Source: Verrucomicrobiota bacterium
GTDB lineage: Bacteria > Verrucomicrobiota > Kiritimatiellia > CAIQIC01 > JAGNIJ01
Reading direction: 5' to 3'
Assembly (NCBI GenBank): GCA_022710725.1
Contig: JAKLGK010000009.1
Coordinates: forward strand, 62,001-126,000
DNA: 64,000 nt
Shown here: piece after piece, positions 62,108 to 64,000 of the stretch
Numbering within the stretch: position 1 is the stretch's first letter
Layout: every line of letters starts with the position of its first letter
The notes under the pieces: model-generated
What the model saw: only the letters and a program-made list of their open reading frames with translations
Told to the model about the DNA's origin: nothing
The model's database searches: none
Program-made: the position numbers and the translations under genes

Positions 62108-63732
62108 ACTTCGATCGCCGGAAAAAGGAATACGCGGAGCGGATCCGCCGGGGCCGCCGGTTCGCGCGCGGGAAAAGGGTGCCGAAAGAGATGGCCGACG
62201 CGCTGCTCGGCGCCGTGCTGAAGCGCGGAGACCGGGTCTGCATCGAAGGCGACAACCAGAAACAGGCCGACTTCCTGGCGCGCGCGCTGCTCCAGCTCGA
62301 CCCGCGCCGCGTCCGCGACCTGCACATGATTCAGTCCACCGTCGCCCTGCCGGAGCACATCGAGCTGTTCCGCAAGGGCCTCGCCTCGCGGCTGGACTTC
62401 GCCTACTCCGGGCCGCAGTCGAAGGCGCTCTACCAACTCGCCGCCGAGAAAAAGGTGAAGATCGGCGCGATCCACACCTACCTTGAGCTCTACGGGCGCT
62501 ATGTCGTGGACCTCTGCCCCCAGGTCGCCCTGCTCGTCGCCGAGGCCTGCGACGAGGAAGGCAACCTGTTCACCGGGTTCAACACCGAGGACACCGCGCT
62601 CATCGCCGAGGCCACCCATTTCAAGACCGGCGTCGTCATCGTGCAGGTGAAGAAGCAGCTCCAGCGCCTGCCGCGCGTGGACATCCCCGCGGGCTGGGTG
62701 GACTTCATCATCGTCACGGGCGAGGACTACCACCTGCAGCCGCTCTTCACCCGCGACCCGGCGAAGATCACGCCCCAGCAGATCCTGATGGCCATGATGT
62801 CCCTCAAAGGCATCTACGCGGAATACGGCGTGCGCGCGCTGAACCACGGGCTCGGCTACGCGACCGCGGCGATCGAGCTGCTGCTGCCGACGTACGGGAA
62901 GGAACTCGGCCTGAAGGGCAAGTGCTGCACGCACTGGGTGCTCAACCCCCACCCCACGCTGATCCCCGCGATCGAGAAGGGCTTCGTCGAGCACGTCTTC
63001 TCCTTCGGCGGCGAGCCGGGCATGGAAAAGTACGTGCAGGCGCGCAGCGACGTCTTTTCCGTCGGCCCGGACGGCCACCTGCGCTCGAACCGCTGCTTCG
63101 CGCACATCGCCGGGCTCTACGCGATTGATCTTTTCATTGGCGCGACGCTGCAGATCGACCGCGACGGCAACAGCTCGACCGCGATCAAGGGGATGATCGC
63201 GGGCTTCGGCGGCGCGCCGAACCTGGGCGGGTCGCCGCCGGGCCGCCGGAATTATCCGCCGGCCGTGGCGAAGGCCGGCCGCTGGGAGAGCGGCCTGTTC
63301 CAAGGGCGCAAACTGGTCGTGCAGATGACGCCGACGGTCAGCGAGAAGAAACAGATCCCCGTGTTCGTCGAGCAGCTCGACGCGCTGGAGCTGCACCGGC
63401 AGGGCGTCTTTGCGTTCCCGCCGGTGATGATCGCGGGCGAACAGGTCACGCACATCGTCACCGAGCGCGGGATCGCCTATCTCGACAAGACCCCGGACCT
63501 CGAATCGCGCCGGCTCGCCGTCGCCGCCGTAGCGGGCGACACGCCCGTCGGAAGGACGATCCATGCGGACCAGGCCGACCGCCTTCGCCGCGCGGGCGTG
63601 GTGAAAACGCCGGAAGACCTGGGCCTGTCGCCGGAACAGGCCACGCCCGACCGGCTGTCCGCGCGGAGCCTCAAGGACCTGGTGAAGATTTCAAAAGGCC
63701 TCTACCAGGTGCCGCCGGGCTGCACGGGTTAA
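62104..63732 (+). CDS. mdcA: Malonate decarboxylase alpha-subunit-like CoA/ACP transferase (orphan)
   Basis: A 542-residue MdcA-family protein, length as expected. Characteristic blocks include RVCIEGDNQKQADFLARALL near residue 44, YSGPQSKALYQLA near 101, LFTGFNTEDTALIAEATHF near 157, and LGLKGKCCTHWVLNPHPTLIPAI near 267. In malonate decarboxylase it transfers the acyl-carrier prosthetic group between acetyl and malonyl. Here no mdcB, C, D, E or G homologue is nearby; the only partner is the overlapping nitrilase-family gene. It may therefore use a different acyl donor or serve as a plain acyl-CoA transferase. Confidence 0.85.
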   Translation: MNFDRRKKEYAERIRRGRRFARGKRVPKEMADALLGAVLKRGDRVCIEGDNQKQADFLARALLQLDPRRVRDLHMIQSTVALPEHIELFRKGLASRLDFAYSGPQSKALYQLAAEKKVKIGAIHTYLELYGRYVVDLCPQVALLVAEACDEEGNLFTGFNTEDTALIAEATHFKTGVVIVQVKKQLQRLPRVDIPAGWVDFIIVTGEDYHLQPLFTRDPAKITPQQILMAMMSLKGIYAEYGVRALNHGLGYATAAIELLLPTYGKELGLKGKCCTHWVLNPHPTLIPAIEKGFVEHVFSFGGEPGMEKYVQARSDVFSVGPDGHLRSNRCFAHIAGLYAIDLFIGATLQIDRDGNSSTAIKGMIAGFGGAPNLGGSPPGRRNYPPAVAKAGRWESGLFQGRKLVVQMTPTVSEKKQIPVFVEQLDALELHRQGVFAFPPVMIAGEQVTHIVTERGIAYLDKTPDLESRRLAVAAVAGDTPVGRTIHADQADRLRRAGVVKTPEDLGLSPEQATPDRLSARSLKDLVKISKGLYQVPPGCTG

Positions 63733-63764
63733 CGGGGACAGGCGCGGGTGGAACCCGGCCTTGT

Positions 63765-64000
63765 TCACGACCAGCGCGGGGCGACCTCCCCGCGCACCAG
63801 GTCCTCCCGGCGTTCCCGGCGGCGGACAAGGGCGTGGCGGCGGCCCTGCACCAGCACCTCGGCCGGGCGGCCGCGGCTGTTGTAGTTCGAAGCCATGGCG
63901 AACCCGTAGGCCCCCGCGCTCATGACGGCCAGCAGGTCGCCCTCGCGGACGGCGGGTAGCCGCCGGTCCTGCGCCAGGAAATCCGCCGACTCGCAAATCG
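63765..64000 (-). CDS. lysA: Diaminopimelate decarboxylase, C-terminal fragment (cut by window edge)
   Basis: The last 77 residues or so of LysA on the minus strand. It has [11 protein letters not shown] (the active-site CESxD motif) and [17 protein letters not shown], both diagnostic. It catalyses the last step of lysine synthesis using PLP. It ends 32 bp from the convergent MdcA-like gene. dapA and dapB are 14-16 kb away. Confidence 0.92.
   Translation of the reverse strand, partial: ICESADFLAQDRRLPAVREGDLLAVMSAGAYGFAMASNYNSRGRPAEVLVQGRRHALVRRRERREDLVRGEVAPRWS

Overview
The window is a GC-rich (roughly two-thirds G+C) bacterial chromosome segment of 64 kb. Its gene content points to the PVC group, most likely Kiritimatiellota or Verrucomicrobiota: a PEP-CTERM protein, an autotransporter-type beta-strand-repeat protein, an SBBP-repeat protein, LamG-domain giants, an H-X9-DG prepilin, and an AT-rich 19-bp palindrome (TTTTCCAATGTTTGGAAAA and variants) scattered through the sequence. 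That placement is inference; there is no rRNA in the window. No tRNA, rRNA or CRISPR array was seen.

Layout. 1-13.5 kb is a catabolic region: the end of an SCP-x-type thiolase, its DUF35 partner, an AllH/AllF/AllG-type carbamoyltransferase set, a cyclase-family hydrolase, a three-subunit molybdenum hydroxylase, a cytosolic GAF histidine kinase and an SSS-family transporter. 13.5-15.4 kb holds a broken ORF6N gene and murA. 15.4-28.5 kb is a leftward block of secreted proteins, including one of about 2,734 residues. 28.6-32.1 kb carries glmS and a hybrid histidine kinase. 32.2-35.3 kb is a beta-strand-repeat surface protein. 35.4-41.1 kb is the translation cluster thrS-infC-rpmI-rplT-pheS, interrupted by a convergent HtrA-like protease. 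41.3-47.1 kb has an SBBP-repeat protein, typA and a PLP enzyme. 47.3-49.1 kb is dapA-dapB, with the end of lysA at the right edge. 49.1-55.1 kb is a glycan operon (three GT4 glycosyltransferases and a polytopic membrane protein) headed by a tandem-winged-helix regulator with two perfect palindromic operators. 55.2-57.8 kb is a cobalamin-riboswitch transcription unit encoding a DUF4465 surface protein and a prepilin. 57.9-63.7 kb has metF, a Kelch-TlpA fusion, a nitrilase-family hydrolase and an orphan MdcA-type transferase.

The most unusual signal is a set of small palindromic elements whose arms are built from 7-10 bp phased repeats. One contains only a GxxExxY gene. It sits between allF and allG and appears to have duplicated the 7 bp that carry the allG Shine-Dalgarno sequence. 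A second contains only a four-helix-bundle (S23/IVS-type) gene. Others are gene-less. Several such repeats have been absorbed into coding sequence, where they supply the hydrophobic cores of signal peptides or, for the AT-rich palindrome, a prepilin leader.

In the catabolic region the combination suggests hydroxylation of a ring or aldehyde by the molybdenum enzyme, hydrolysis by the cyclase-family enzyme, and energy recovery by phosphorolysis of a carbamoyl compound. The substrate cannot be read from the sequence.
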